From: Collinsella aerofaciens | Lineage (GTDB): Bacteria > Actinomycetota > Coriobacteriia > Coriobacteriales > Coriobacteriaceae | Assembly (NCBI RefSeq): GCF_028207065.1 | Contig: NZ_JAQLFP010000017.1 | Span: 1-56,366 of the forward strand | Direction of reading: 5' to 3' | DNA length: 56,366 nucleotides | In this document: positions 39,282 to 48,400 of the stretch, piece by piece | How positions within the stretch are numbered: the stretch's first letter is position 1 | Layout: every line of letters starts with the position of its first letter | Program-made: the position numbers and the translations under genes | Notes under the pieces: model-generated | Seen by the model: the letters and a program-made list of their open reading frames with translations, nothing else | Told to the model about the DNA's origin: nothing | Database searches by the model: none

Positions 39282-41267
39282 TTAGTTTTGGCTGAAGAAT
39301 GGGAACTGCCTCGGGTCAACCGGCGGATGCGGCATCGGCGTGCCCTGGGGCCCACCCTGTGGTCCGCCCTGGCCGCCCATCATCTTGTCGATGGCGTCCT
39401 GGACCTCGCCCTCGAACTTTTTCATTCCCTCGTGCAAACGACGCTGACCGTCCTCGGAGCGCAGCTCCTCCATCTGCTCGGGCGAAATACCCAACAGCTC
39501 GCCCAGTATGCCCATCATCTCGCCGCGCATACGGTCACTCGTGTCGTCGTCGGCAAAGCGGCGCACCTCGGCGCGTGCCAGCGAATCAACCGTCATGCGC
39601 TCCTTACCGTTGAGCCCCAGATCGGACCACGCAAGCATGTACGGCCAGGAGCGCTCGACAAATGAACGGGCCGAGACGATCGGCGCCGTCGGTAGCATGC
39701 GGCGGGCGGCCTCGCCCTGGCGCACGAGCATCAGCAGCAACGAGCAGACCTCGGGCTTGGCGGCGGCCATCGGGATGTCGTCGAAAGGTCGATTGCGGTC
39801 TACGTGCGACTCAAGCGCACCATCGACCTCGCCCGGCTCAAGCCCGCCAAGCAGCTGTGCCGCACGATCGAGCATGTCAACCGGACCGGCGAGCGTCGAG
39901 AGCGCCTGCGCCAGCACGCGATCCATGCAATCCTCTACCGCGTTGAGCGTCACGAGCTCTTGGGGCACCACGGCCGAGGCGCGGTTGCGCACGCGTGCCA
40001 CAAACTCGAGCGTCGACAGATACACATCGCCAAAGGGCGCATAATCGCCCTGGTAGCCACCGCAAAGCGCGGGCGCCGCCAGCGCGTACTCGGTCTTGGA
40101 AAGCGGGCTCAGCGCCATAGCGCCCAGCTCGAGCGCCGTATCCTCGAGCATCAGGCCCAGCGCACGCGAACGCAGGCGTTCGGCATCGCCCGCCGACACG
40201 TCGCGATCGAGCACGCGCGCCGCATCCGGCGCATCGCGCTCGACAGTGCGAATGTGCAAGCGCTCGGCGATTGAGCGAACAGCGGAACAACGGGCGGCCT
40301 CGGCCTCCTCCTGCGCCGGCGTAAAGATGCGATTGCGCCCCAGCACCAGGCCAATCACATTACGCGGACCCAAGGCATCGACGGCAAGTGCCGCCAACAG
40401 GGACGACGGCAAATCGCCCTCGAGCGCCACCACGGCACGCGACGCACCGCGGGCGCGGGCATTGTCGCGCACGGCAAGCACCAGCGCCTGCCACAGCCAC
40501 TCCTCGGAGCGAAACTGGGGCAGCTCATGGTCCTCCAGGGCATCGAGCATCACGCCGCGCTGAATCTCCTGAACCAGCAGGCTCTCCTCAAAACACGGCG
40601 CCTGGGCCACCACGCGACCGCAGTCGTCGAGCACAAACGAACCGCCGGTATACACCGACTCGTCATAGGCACCGATCGGCGCCATGCAGGCAAACCATAC
40701 GCTGCGCTTGGACGCGATCTTGCGGTAGGCACCGCTGCGCACGGCGGCGACGGCAGCTGTCTCGCGGTCGGTCATGTCAAACGCGTTGAACTGGAAATAG
40801 GCAATGAGGTCGACACCGGTCGGCAGCATTTCGAGCTCGCGGTCCAGGTCAAACACCACGGCGATGCGCACGCCGTCCACGTCAAACACCGGAGGCGCCC
40901 AACGCGCGTCGTTGCTCTCGCCACGTTGCAGGGCGATGCTTGTGCGCGCGGGCACCACGCGACCGTCTTTGAGCATCATATAGTCAAGCAGGGGCTGGCC
41001 CTCAAACGAAACCGCCGCGGGCACGATGCAGATCATGTCGAGCTCTTGGATGCGCTCGGCAACGCCCGTCAGGCCCATCAACATATCGTGCTCAAAGTCG
41101 GCAGTGCCCACCAGGCCGCCGGGCAGAGCACCCATAAAGAGCGGAGCCGGAACGCACAGTACGCGCGCCCCGCGCTCGTGGGCCAAACGGGCTTGATCCT
41201 CGATGCGACCGCAGATACCCTCAATATCACCCAGGCGCATATCGATCTGTGCAAGTGCGAGCTTCAT
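39282..41267 (-). CDS. NadE-like protein with both active sites degraded (nitrilase plus NAD synthase fold)
   Basis: A 661-residue protein aligned with glutamine-dependent NAD+ synthetase. Nitrilase-like half (1-270): MKLALAQIDMRLGDIEG, then ERGARVLCVPAPLF, where the catalytic Glu of the usual VFPEL is Ala41. The ICED block is VVFD around 137-140, so the nucleophile Cys is Phe139. The Lys block (KxxLPNYxxFDE) reads PARTSIALQRGES and lacks the Lys. Yet ASKRSVWFACMAPIGAYDESVYTGGSFVLD still follows the NadE pattern. Synthase half (270-480): VVALEGDLPSSLLAALAVDALG replaces the SGGxDS pyrophosphatase loop. The last 150 residues add a helical region and a Gly/Gln/Pro-rich tail. It is probably a non-catalytic descendant or a regulator. 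A chromosomal true nadE would be expected elsewhere. Confidence 0.75.
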   Translation of the reverse strand: MKLALAQIDMRLGDIEGICGRIEDQARLAHERGARVLCVPAPLFMGALPGGLVGTADFEHDMLMGLTGVAERIQELDMICIVPAAVSFEGQPLLDYMMLKDGRVVPARTSIALQRGESNDARWAPPVFDVDGVRIAVVFDLDRELEMLPTGVDLIAYFQFNAFDMTDRETAAVAAVRSGAYRKIASKRSVWFACMAPIGAYDESVYTGGSFVLDDCGRVVAQAPCFEESLLVQEIQRGVMLDALEDHELPQFRSEEWLWQALVLAVRDNARARGASRAVVALEGDLPSSLLAALAVDALGPRNVIGLVLGRNRIFTPAQEEAEAARCSAVRSIAERLHIRTVERDAPDAARVLDRDVSAGDAERLRSRALGLMLEDTALELGAMALSPLSKTEYALAAPALCGGYQGDYAPFGDVYLSTLEFVARVRNRASAVVPQELVTLNAVEDCMDRVLAQALSTLAGPVDMLDRAAQLLGGLEPGEVDGALESHVDRNRPFDDIPMAAAKPEVCSLLLMLVRQGEAARRMLPTAPIVSARSFVERSWPYMLAWSDLGLNGKERMTVDSLARAEVRRFADDDTSDRMRGEMMGILGELLGISPEQMEELRSEDGQRRLHEGMKKFEGEVQDAIDKMMGGQGGPQGGPQGTPMPHPPVDPRQFPFFSQN

Positions 41268-41305
41268 GGCCCAGCCCTTCCCATCGTAACTGTCGTTGTC
41301 GTAGT

Positions 41306-41337
41306 AAAAGCGCCGGCCGCATAATGCAGCCGGCGCT
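41306..41337 (-). terminator. intrinsic terminator after the superoxide reductase
   Basis: On the minus strand AGCGCCGGC (41329-41337) pairs perfectly with GCCGGCGCT (41309-41317), followed by TTTTAC. It separates the superoxide reductase from the NadE-like gene. Confidence 0.85.
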
Positions 41338-41383
41338 CGCATGTGCATATGCTAGCTATGATACCCCGAGCGGGGGCGCGCTC

Positions 41384-41746
41384 CTAGAACGTCGCGGACC
41401 ACAGCCCATGCAGGTTGCAGTAGGCATAGACGGTACCAGTCTTGGAGCCGCCAGCGAAAAACGTCGTGGGCTTCATGCCGGGCTCGAGGTAATGGACCTC
41501 CAGGCGCCCCTCGGCCTCAAGCGCAATCCACTCGATGTAGTGCTCGGGCAGCATAGGATGCTCCGTCGAGCCCACGCGCGCGCGAATGACGTGGCCGTCG
41601 CGCTCGATCTCGACAACAGGCACGTGCTTCTCGTGCGCCGCGTCCTCGGTGTTTGCGGTCAGCTCCGTGCAGCCGGCAGGAGTCGCAACGTCGTCGCCAA
41701 GGGCAGCGATGAGCTTACCGTCGGGGTCCTTAAAGAATTTCGCCAT
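41384..41746 (-). CDS. superoxide reductase (desulfoferrodoxin-like) without centre I
   Basis: A 120-residue iron protein that reduces superoxide to peroxide without making oxygen, a typical anaerobe defence. The centre II ligand set is complete: His41 (HEKHVPV), His63 (STEHPM), His69 (PEHYIEW), Cys110 and His113 (YAYCNLHGLW), with Lys40 of the EKH motif beside the site. The N-terminal part that in desulfoferrodoxin carries the Cys4 rubredoxin-like centre I (CxxCG) is only MAKFFKDPDGKLIAALGDD here and has no cysteines, though it keeps the length and a KxIAxLGD-like backbone. Thus it resembles class III enzymes with a lost iron site. AAAGGAGA precedes the ATG, and a terminator follows. Confidence 0.88.
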   Translation of the reverse strand: MAKFFKDPDGKLIAALGDDVATPAGCTELTANTEDAAHEKHVPVVEIERDGHVIRARVGSTEHPMLPEHYIEWIALEAEGRLEVHYLEPGMKPTTFFAGGSKTGTVYAYCNLHGLWSATF

Positions 41747-41847
41747 GATGTTCTCCTTTGCTGATGTGCCAATGTTCTTGATGGTTCTTATGCCCAAAGG
41801 CAGGCGAACCATCCACGGCATGGCAAATGAACACATAACGAGCGAGG

Positions 41848-44800
41848 CTAGCGACCGTCGCCACCGAGCAGCGCCAGAACATCCTCGCGCGTAAACAGTG
41901 CCGACGAGATACCATCGCCGCCGAGCACGCTGTTGACCAGATCGCGCTTGGACTCCTGCATCTGCATAATGCGTTCCTCGATCGTGTCCTTGGCGATGAG
42001 TTTGTACACGGTCACGGTGTGCTGCTGGCCAATGCGATGCGCGCGGTCAGTCGCCTGATCCTGCGCCGCCACGTTCCACCATGGGTCGTAGTGGATAACC
42101 ACGTCGGCAGCCGTCAAATTAAGGCCCACGCCGCCCGCCTTGAGCGAAATCAAGAACACCGGCACCTCGCCCGCCTGGAACTGCGCAACCATCTTGGCGC
42201 GACTCTCTTTAGACGATGCGCCCGTAAGCTTAAGAAAGGCGATATCCTCCTTGGCCAGGCTCTTGCCGATGATATCGAGCATGCCCGTAAACTGGCTGAA
42301 CAGCAAGATGCGGTGACTGCCGTCGAGTGCTCCGTGGACGAGCTCCATGCACGTATCGAGTTTGGCGCTTCCCGCCTTGTAGTCCGCATAGTGCAGATGC
42401 GGGTCGCAGCAGATCTGACGCAGCTTGGTGAGCTCGGCAAGCACCTTGAGTTTATCTTTCTTAAACTCCCCGGCCTCGCGGTGCTGCACCTGCTGGGCGA
42501 TGCGGTCCTGGTTTGCCAGGTAGAGCTTGCGCTGCTCGCCGGTAAGCTGCGCCATCACCGTATCCTCGATCTTCTCGGGCAGGTCGGCCACCACGTCTTC
42601 CTTGACGCGACGCAGCACAAACGGCGATACGAGCGCCTGCAGACGAGCGGCACTATCGCCCTCGGCATGCTCGACGGGACTTTCAAAGCGCTTGGCAAAT
42701 GAGTCGCGCGTGCCCAGAAGGCCCGGCATCAAAAAGTCGAAGATGCTCCAGAGCTCGGACAGGCGGTTTTCGATGGGCGTGCCCGTCAGGGCAAAGCGCA
42801 CGCCGGCAGGCAGGCGCTTTGCGGCGCGAGCCACCTGGGTAAGCGGGTTTTTAATGTACTGGGCCTCATCGAGCACCACGCGGGCAAAATCCTGCTCGGC
42901 ATACTCATCGATATCGCGCCGCATAAGGTCATACGACGTTACAACCACGTTGTGCTCGACCACGCCAGCAATTTGCACGCGACGCTGGGCCTTGGCGCCC
43001 ACAATGGCGCACACATCAAGCGAGGGGGCAAAGCGCTCCAGCTCGGCGGTCCAGTTGTACACAAGCGACGCGGGGCATACCACGAGCGTGGGCTTGGTAT
43101 CCCCCGCTTCCACGCGCGCCAGAATGTGCGCGATCATCTGCAGCGTTTTGCCCAAGCCCATATCGTCGGCCAAGATGCCGCCAAGGCCCAGGTGCTCGAG
43201 CGAGCCGAGCCACTGGTAGCCGTCGACCTGATAGCCGCGCAGCGTGGCCTTGAGCGAGACCGGCACCGTAAAGTCCATCTTGCCGAGCGTATCCAAGCGC
43301 TCGACGGTACGACGGAATGCGGCGTCGCGATCGGCTTCGAGCGCGGGCGTGCGCGCGAGCATAGTATCGACAAACAGGGTGCTCGACGCGGGAAGCGACA
43401 CGCCATCGAGCAGGTCGACGGCATCGACGCCAAGGTCCTCGGCAAGACCAAACGCGGCACGAGCGCCCTCGTCCAGGCGCACGATATCGCCGGACGTAAG
43501 GCGCGCGAACGTCTGGTGGCGCTTATGCGAATCGAGATAGATGGCAAGGTCGGCCGCCGAAAGCCCGCTCGCGCCCAGTTCGACGTCGAGCAGGTTACTC
43601 TTGACGGTCGCACGCACCGAAAGCTTGGGCGCAGGACGGACCGAGATCTGGCGCAGGCGGTCGCTGAGCATGACCTCGCCCAGCTCGGACAGGGCAGACA
43701 GGCCCTCGGTCAGCAAGTGGAACAGGCGGGCGTCGTCGCGCTCCTCAAACGCCAGGCCGCCCTCGTAGAAATCGAAGTACAGGGCCGCCGTGTCCATAAC
43801 GCGAAACTCCGCCACCGTATCGCGGGGCGGAACGCCGGGACGTTGCTCTTCGAAAGGACTGCCCGGAGCACCAAGACTAAAGAGATCTGCCGACCAATCA
43901 CCGTAGGTCACCGTAATCTTGCAGGTCACAAGACCATCGTCGACGCCAATCGCCATGGCAAAGCTCGGCTCGGGCGCCACGGCGTCGAGCGCGGCGGGAG
44001 CGGTCAGGTCGGTATAGTCGCGCAAGATAGGCAGCGCCATGCGGCAGAACTCGCCCACCTGGTCGGCGGCGATATGGACCGGCGTGCGGCAGGGCAACAA
44101 GTGCGAAAGGAACGGCGCCGCATGTTGGGCAAACGCCGTGTCGGTACGGCGCGCGCGGCGCGTATCGACCAGATAGGCTACGTCGCTCGCGACAAAGCAA
44201 TGCGTATCGGCCGGAAGGCGCAAGTCGTAGCTGCCTCCCGCCGCCGGTGCAACCTTGGCGGCAAGAAGCGGCGGGCGCTTAGCCGGGACTTCGCCCTCCC
44301 CCTGCGGCGACGACTCGACGGCCACCTCGTAGGAGCGATGCGTCGTCGTCCCCCGCGACCAAGCGGGCTCAAAGGACATGGTCCTGCCGCGCAGCAGGTC
44401 CAGCACGGACACGACGGAATACTCGGATACCGGCAACTGACGCTCGGCGACAAAGCCGCTGCGGGCAAAGTCATACGATGCCGAGCGCGAGCTCGTAATA
44501 TCACCTAGGTAGGCGACCGTCATTGCAACAAAGTCAAGCAGCTTTGTCGACACGTCATCGAATGCCTCGGGCACATGGACAAACGTAAGCTTCTTGCCAT
44601 AGGAGAACGTACCGCCGCGCACATAGGCATCGGCCATGCCGTCGATATCCTTAACCACGTAGGACACCGAACCGCAGCGAATGCGAAACTCGAGCGCCCA
44701 GTTAAAACGATCGGCAAACAGCGGATTGTAGTACGGCACCAGCGAGGGCTCCAGCACTGCCTTGGGCGCATCGGGGTCAATGGTGCCGGCGAGCTTGCGA

Positions 44801-45321
44801 CGCATGGCCACGAGCTCGTCCATGCGCGCGTCCGAAAGATCGGAAAGCGCCGCCACAAGGCTCGGGCTCGTGGGGACGGGCGCCGGGAAGGGAAAGTTGG
44901 GGTTGACCGCAGATGCGGTGGGCACGGGGCGCGTGGGCTGCTTGGACTGTGCGGGCGGTACCGTAAACGTGCGGACCGGCGTACGCAAGCCCTCGACGGG
45001 CTCGGCGCCACTGGCATCCAGATACGCCAGCGCCGTGGCGATAACGTGCTTGCACATGCCGGAATAGCGGAAGGCGGCGGGACAATCGCAGTCGTAGTCG
45101 ATAACCTCGTGCTCGTCCATATCGAGCGCCACGTGCGTCTTGTACAGGTCGCCGCGCGAGCCACGCACCGTGCCCTCGATGTTCACGTTTTTGGAGAAGC
45201 GCGAGCCGGAGTCCTCAAACGACAGCACGGCACCGTTAAGCATGAGCGAGCGCCCCTTCATAAAGGTGCTGCTAAGCGCCGCCTCCTTACGAAGCGCCTG
45301 CACAAACGTCCCCTGCGCCAT
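41848..45321 (-). CDS. SWIM-domain SNF2-family helicase
   Basis: An 1157-residue Swi2/Snf2 ATPase of the bacterial SWIM-SNF2 type. The SWIM zinc finger is C78-x-C80...C90-x-H92 (DCDCPAAFRYSGMCKH). A middle region of about 500 residues precedes the helicase core: Walker A ILADDMGLGKTLQ, DEAQ box VLDEAQYIKNP, TGTPIENRLSELWSIFDFL, then the C-terminal lobe FSQFTGMLDIIGKSL and YDPWWNVAAQDQATDRAHRIGQ. The role is unknown; such proteins are thought to remodel nucleoprotein or RNA polymerase complexes. Start at 45321: the TTGGAGGAAG ribosome site fixes it, and a TTG four codons earlier is less likely. The superoxide reductase lies 101 bases downstream. Confidence 0.92.
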   Translation of the reverse strand: MAQGTFVQALRKEAALSSTFMKGRSLMLNGAVLSFEDSGSRFSKNVNIEGTVRGSRGDLYKTHVALDMDEHEVIDYDCDCPAAFRYSGMCKHVIATALAYLDASGAEPVEGLRTPVRTFTVPPAQSKQPTRPVPTASAVNPNFPFPAPVPTSPSLVAALSDLSDARMDELVAMRRKLAGTIDPDAPKAVLEPSLVPYYNPLFADRFNWALEFRIRCGSVSYVVKDIDGMADAYVRGGTFSYGKKLTFVHVPEAFDDVSTKLLDFVAMTVAYLGDITSSRSASYDFARSGFVAERQLPVSEYSVVSVLDLLRGRTMSFEPAWSRGTTTHRSYEVAVESSPQGEGEVPAKRPPLLAAKVAPAAGGSYDLRLPADTHCFVASDVAYLVDTRRARRTDTAFAQHAAPFLSHLLPCRTPVHIAADQVGEFCRMALPILRDYTDLTAPAALDAVAPEPSFAMAIGVDDGLVTCKITVTYGDWSADLFSLGAPGSPFEEQRPGVPPRDTVAEFRVMDTAALYFDFYEGGLAFEERDDARLFHLLTEGLSALSELGEVMLSDRLRQISVRPAPKLSVRATVKSNLLDVELGASGLSAADLAIYLDSHKRHQTFARLTSGDIVRLDEGARAAFGLAEDLGVDAVDLLDGVSLPASSTLFVDTMLARTPALEADRDAAFRRTVERLDTLGKMDFTVPVSLKATLRGYQVDGYQWLGSLEHLGLGGILADDMGLGKTLQMIAHILARVEAGDTKPTLVVCPASLVYNWTAELERFAPSLDVCAIVGAKAQRRVQIAGVVEHNVVVTSYDLMRRDIDEYAEQDFARVVLDEAQYIKNPLTQVARAAKRLPAGVRFALTGTPIENRLSELWSIFDFLMPGLLGTRDSFAKRFESPVEHAEGDSAARLQALVSPFVLRRVKEDVVADLPEKIEDTVMAQLTGEQRKLYLANQDRIAQQVQHREAGEFKKDKLKVLAELTKLRQICCDPHLHYADYKAGSAKLDTCMELVHGALDGSHRILLFSQFTGMLDIIGKSLAKEDIAFLKLTGASSKESRAKMVAQFQAGEVPVFLISLKAGGVGLNLTAADVVIHYDPWWNVAAQDQATDRAHRIGQQHTVTVYKLIAKDTIEERIMQMQESKRDLVNSVLGGDGISSALFTREDVLALLGGDGR

Positions 45322-45345
45322 CACTTCCTCCAATCTCGCATGCCA

Positions 45346-45455
45346 AATGATTTTTCTGGGACGGGGATGAAAAAATCATTCCCGTCCCAGAAAGACTGGT
45401 CTTCCGCCACACGTCACCCAAAATGATTTTTTAATCCCCGTCCCAGAAAAATCAT
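45346..45455. repeat. ATGATTTTT inverted repeats, copies 2 and 3 (BIME-like pair)
   Basis: Two oppositely oriented copies of the 34-base unit first seen at 5353. The copy at 45422-45455 is identical to it over 34 bases; the copy at 45346-45379 is its reverse complement with one mismatch. Within the first copy an alternative inner stem exists (CTGGGACGGG, 45356-45365, with CCCGTCCCAG, 45381-45390). The pair fills the whole 135-bp gap between dnaE (whose TAA overlaps the end) and the SNF2 start. Confidence 0.75.
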
Positions 45456-45456
45456 T

Positions 45457-48400
45457 TTAGATCACCGTCACGCGGCCTTGGTTACCCACGATGGCCTTGG
45501 CCTCTGCCAGCAGCGGAATCGAGCGTGCGTTGACCTTGGCCGGCACCTCGGCACGCAGTACGCGCCCGTCCACCTGCTCGATAAAGATCTCCACGCGGTC
45601 GCCGCCCGGGTTGGCGGTAAGCACCGTGGCAAGACGCGCCATATTGCCCTGGCTAAAGCGGCTGTTGGGCACCATGACCTCAAACACCTTGGGCTTGTTG
45701 TTCTCCTCGTTAAGCTCAAGCGGCACGATCTCCTGCGCGATGATCTGGTCGCCGCGGTCCGAACGCTCGAGCTTGCCCTTAATGCGCACAAACGCATCGG
45801 ACAGCTGCGCGCCGGTCTCGGGATCGACCTCGCCGTACAGGTACCCCTCAGCCTCTTTATAAGTCTTGGGGAACACCACGACCGTGGCCTCGCCTTCCAT
45901 GTCCTCGAGCTGCACGATGCCCATGGGGTCGCCGTTTTTGGTCACGCGCTTGGACACGCTCGAGACCATGCCGGCCCACCACAGCGCCTTGCCCTCGGGA
46001 ATCTCCTGGTTGATGGTACCGCCCGTGGGGTTTTGCACCTCGTAGCCGGTATCGATCTGCGAGAACGAGAAGTCGCGTGCCTTGGCTAGTGCATACTCAA
46101 ACGGGCGCAGCGGGTGGTCCGAGACATAGATGCCCAGAACCTCCTTCTCCTGGCTCAGCTTAAGGTGGCGGTCCCATTCCTGGCCATCCGGATCGGGCAC
46201 ACTCACCTCAAAGCCCGAGCCCTCAACGTCGCCAAACATATCGAAGAACGACGTCTGGCCGCTCGCACGATCCTTCTGGCGCTTCACGGCGGCATCGATG
46301 ATGTTCTCGGGGTTGTTCTTGTCCACGAAGTGCATCATCTGGCGACGCGGATACCCCGTGGAGTCGAAAGCACCTGCCTTGATGAGCGATTCGATCACGC
46401 GACGGTTGGCCTGGCTCGAGTCCACGCGCTCGACAAAGTCGTGCAGTGTCTTAAACGGGCCGCCCGCCTCGCGCTCGGCGATAATCGCCTGCGCCACGCC
46501 GGTGCCCACGCCGCGAATGCCGGCCAAACCAAAGCGCACGCCTTCCTTGGTAGCCGTGAACTCGGTACCGGACTCGTTAACATCTGGCGACAGCACGGGG
46601 ATGCCGTCGTGACGGCACGCCGAGACGTAGTGAACGATCTTGTCGGTCTTGCCCGTGTAGGACGTCAGAACGGCCGCCATGTACTCGTGCGGATAGTGCG
46701 CCTTAAGCCATGCCGTCTGCATAACCAGGATGGCGTAGCCGGCGGAGTGCGACTTGTTAAAGGCGTAAGATGCGAACTCGAGAACATCGTCCCAAATCTT
46801 CTGGGCGACCTCGCGCGTGTAGTTATTCTTGATGGCGCCGTTCATCCAGTGGTCGTAGGTGGTCTCGTCCGAGCCATCCTCCCAGTGGAGCACCGTCGAC
46901 GTGAGCAGCTTGATCTTTTTCTTAGCCACGGGCTTACGGATACGCGAGTCCGATTCGCCCTTGGAGAAGCCGCACATCTCAACGGAGATGAGCATAACCT
47001 GCTCCTGGTAGACCATGGTGCCGTAGGTTTCGCCCAGGATGTCGTCCAGGCGGTCGTCGTAGGAGACGGCCGGCTCCTTGCCGTTCATACGGTTGATGTA
47101 GGACGAAACCATGCCGGCGCCCAGCGGGCCCGGGCGGTATAGAGCGATCAATGCCACGACGTGCTTGTACTCGGTGGGCTTCATGTTCTTGATCGTGGCC
47201 GTCATGCCGGCGGACTCGACCTGGAAGACGCCGGCGGTGTGACCGGAGCCCATGAGCTTAAAGATCTCGGGGTCGTCAAAGGGAATCTCTTCCTCTTTGA
47301 TGTCGATGCCGAAATTCTTTTTGATGTTTGCCTTAGCCTTGGAGATAACCGTCAGCGTGCGCAGGCCCAAGAAGTCCATCTTGAGCAGGCCCATGTCGGC
47401 AACGGTATGGCCCTCGTACTGGGTAATCTCAACGCCGCCCTTGGTATCGAGCTTGGTGGGCACATGCTCGTTGACGGGGTCGCGGCAGATCAGAACGGCG
47501 CACGCGTGCACGCCCTCGCCACGGGTGAGGCCCTCAATCGAGAGCGCCGTGTCGATGATGCGGCGGGCGTCGTCGTCCTTTTTATAGGCCTCGGCAAAGT
47601 CGGGGTTAAACAGATCCTCTTTGCCGGGTTGTTTTTCGAGTACCTGCTTGAGCTTGACCTTGGGGTCGCTCGAGACCATCTTGGACAGGCGCTGGCCCAT
47701 GTAGACCGGGTAGTCCAGAACGCGCGCGGCATCGTTGATGGCCTGCTTGGCCTTGATGGTCGAGTAGGTGATAACGTGGGTGACCTTCTCGGGGCCGTAG
47801 AGCTGGCGAACGTGCTCCACGACCTCGAGGCGCCGCTCATCGTCGAAGTCCATATCGATATCGGGCATCTCGGTACGCTGCGGGGACAGGAACCTCTCGA
47901 ACATCAGGCCGTTCTCGAGCGGGTCGAACGCGGTGATGTTCATGGCGTAGGCGACGATAGCGCCGGCGGCCGAGCCACGGCCGGGGCCGACGCCGATGCC
48001 GTTGTCCTTGGCCCATTGCACGTACTCGGCAACTATCAAGAAGTAGGCAGCAAAGCCCTTGTCGCAGATGACCTTGTATTCGTACTCAAAGCGCTCTTTG
48101 ATGTTGACGCCACCGATTTCGCGTGTGGCCCAGTCATCGCCATAGTGTTGGCGCAGGCCCTTCTCGCACTCGCGGCGGAACTGGCTCTCGTGCGTCTCGC
48201 CGGGGTCGAGCAACGGGAAGCGCGGCAGGATGATGGAGTCCCAGTCCAGCTCCACGTAGCACTTGTCGGCGATCTCGAGCGTGTTGTCGCAGGCCTCGGG
48301 GCAATACGGGAACATCGCCCGCATCTCCTCCTCGGTCTTCATGTAAAACTCCGAGCCGGTCATGCGCATGCGGTTGGGGTCGTCGACCTTGGCGTTCATG

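Noticed and set aside
45346..45455. Possible CRISPR array from repeated ATGATTTTT units
   Set aside because: There are only two oppositely oriented units with no regular spacers, so they are palindromic repeats.
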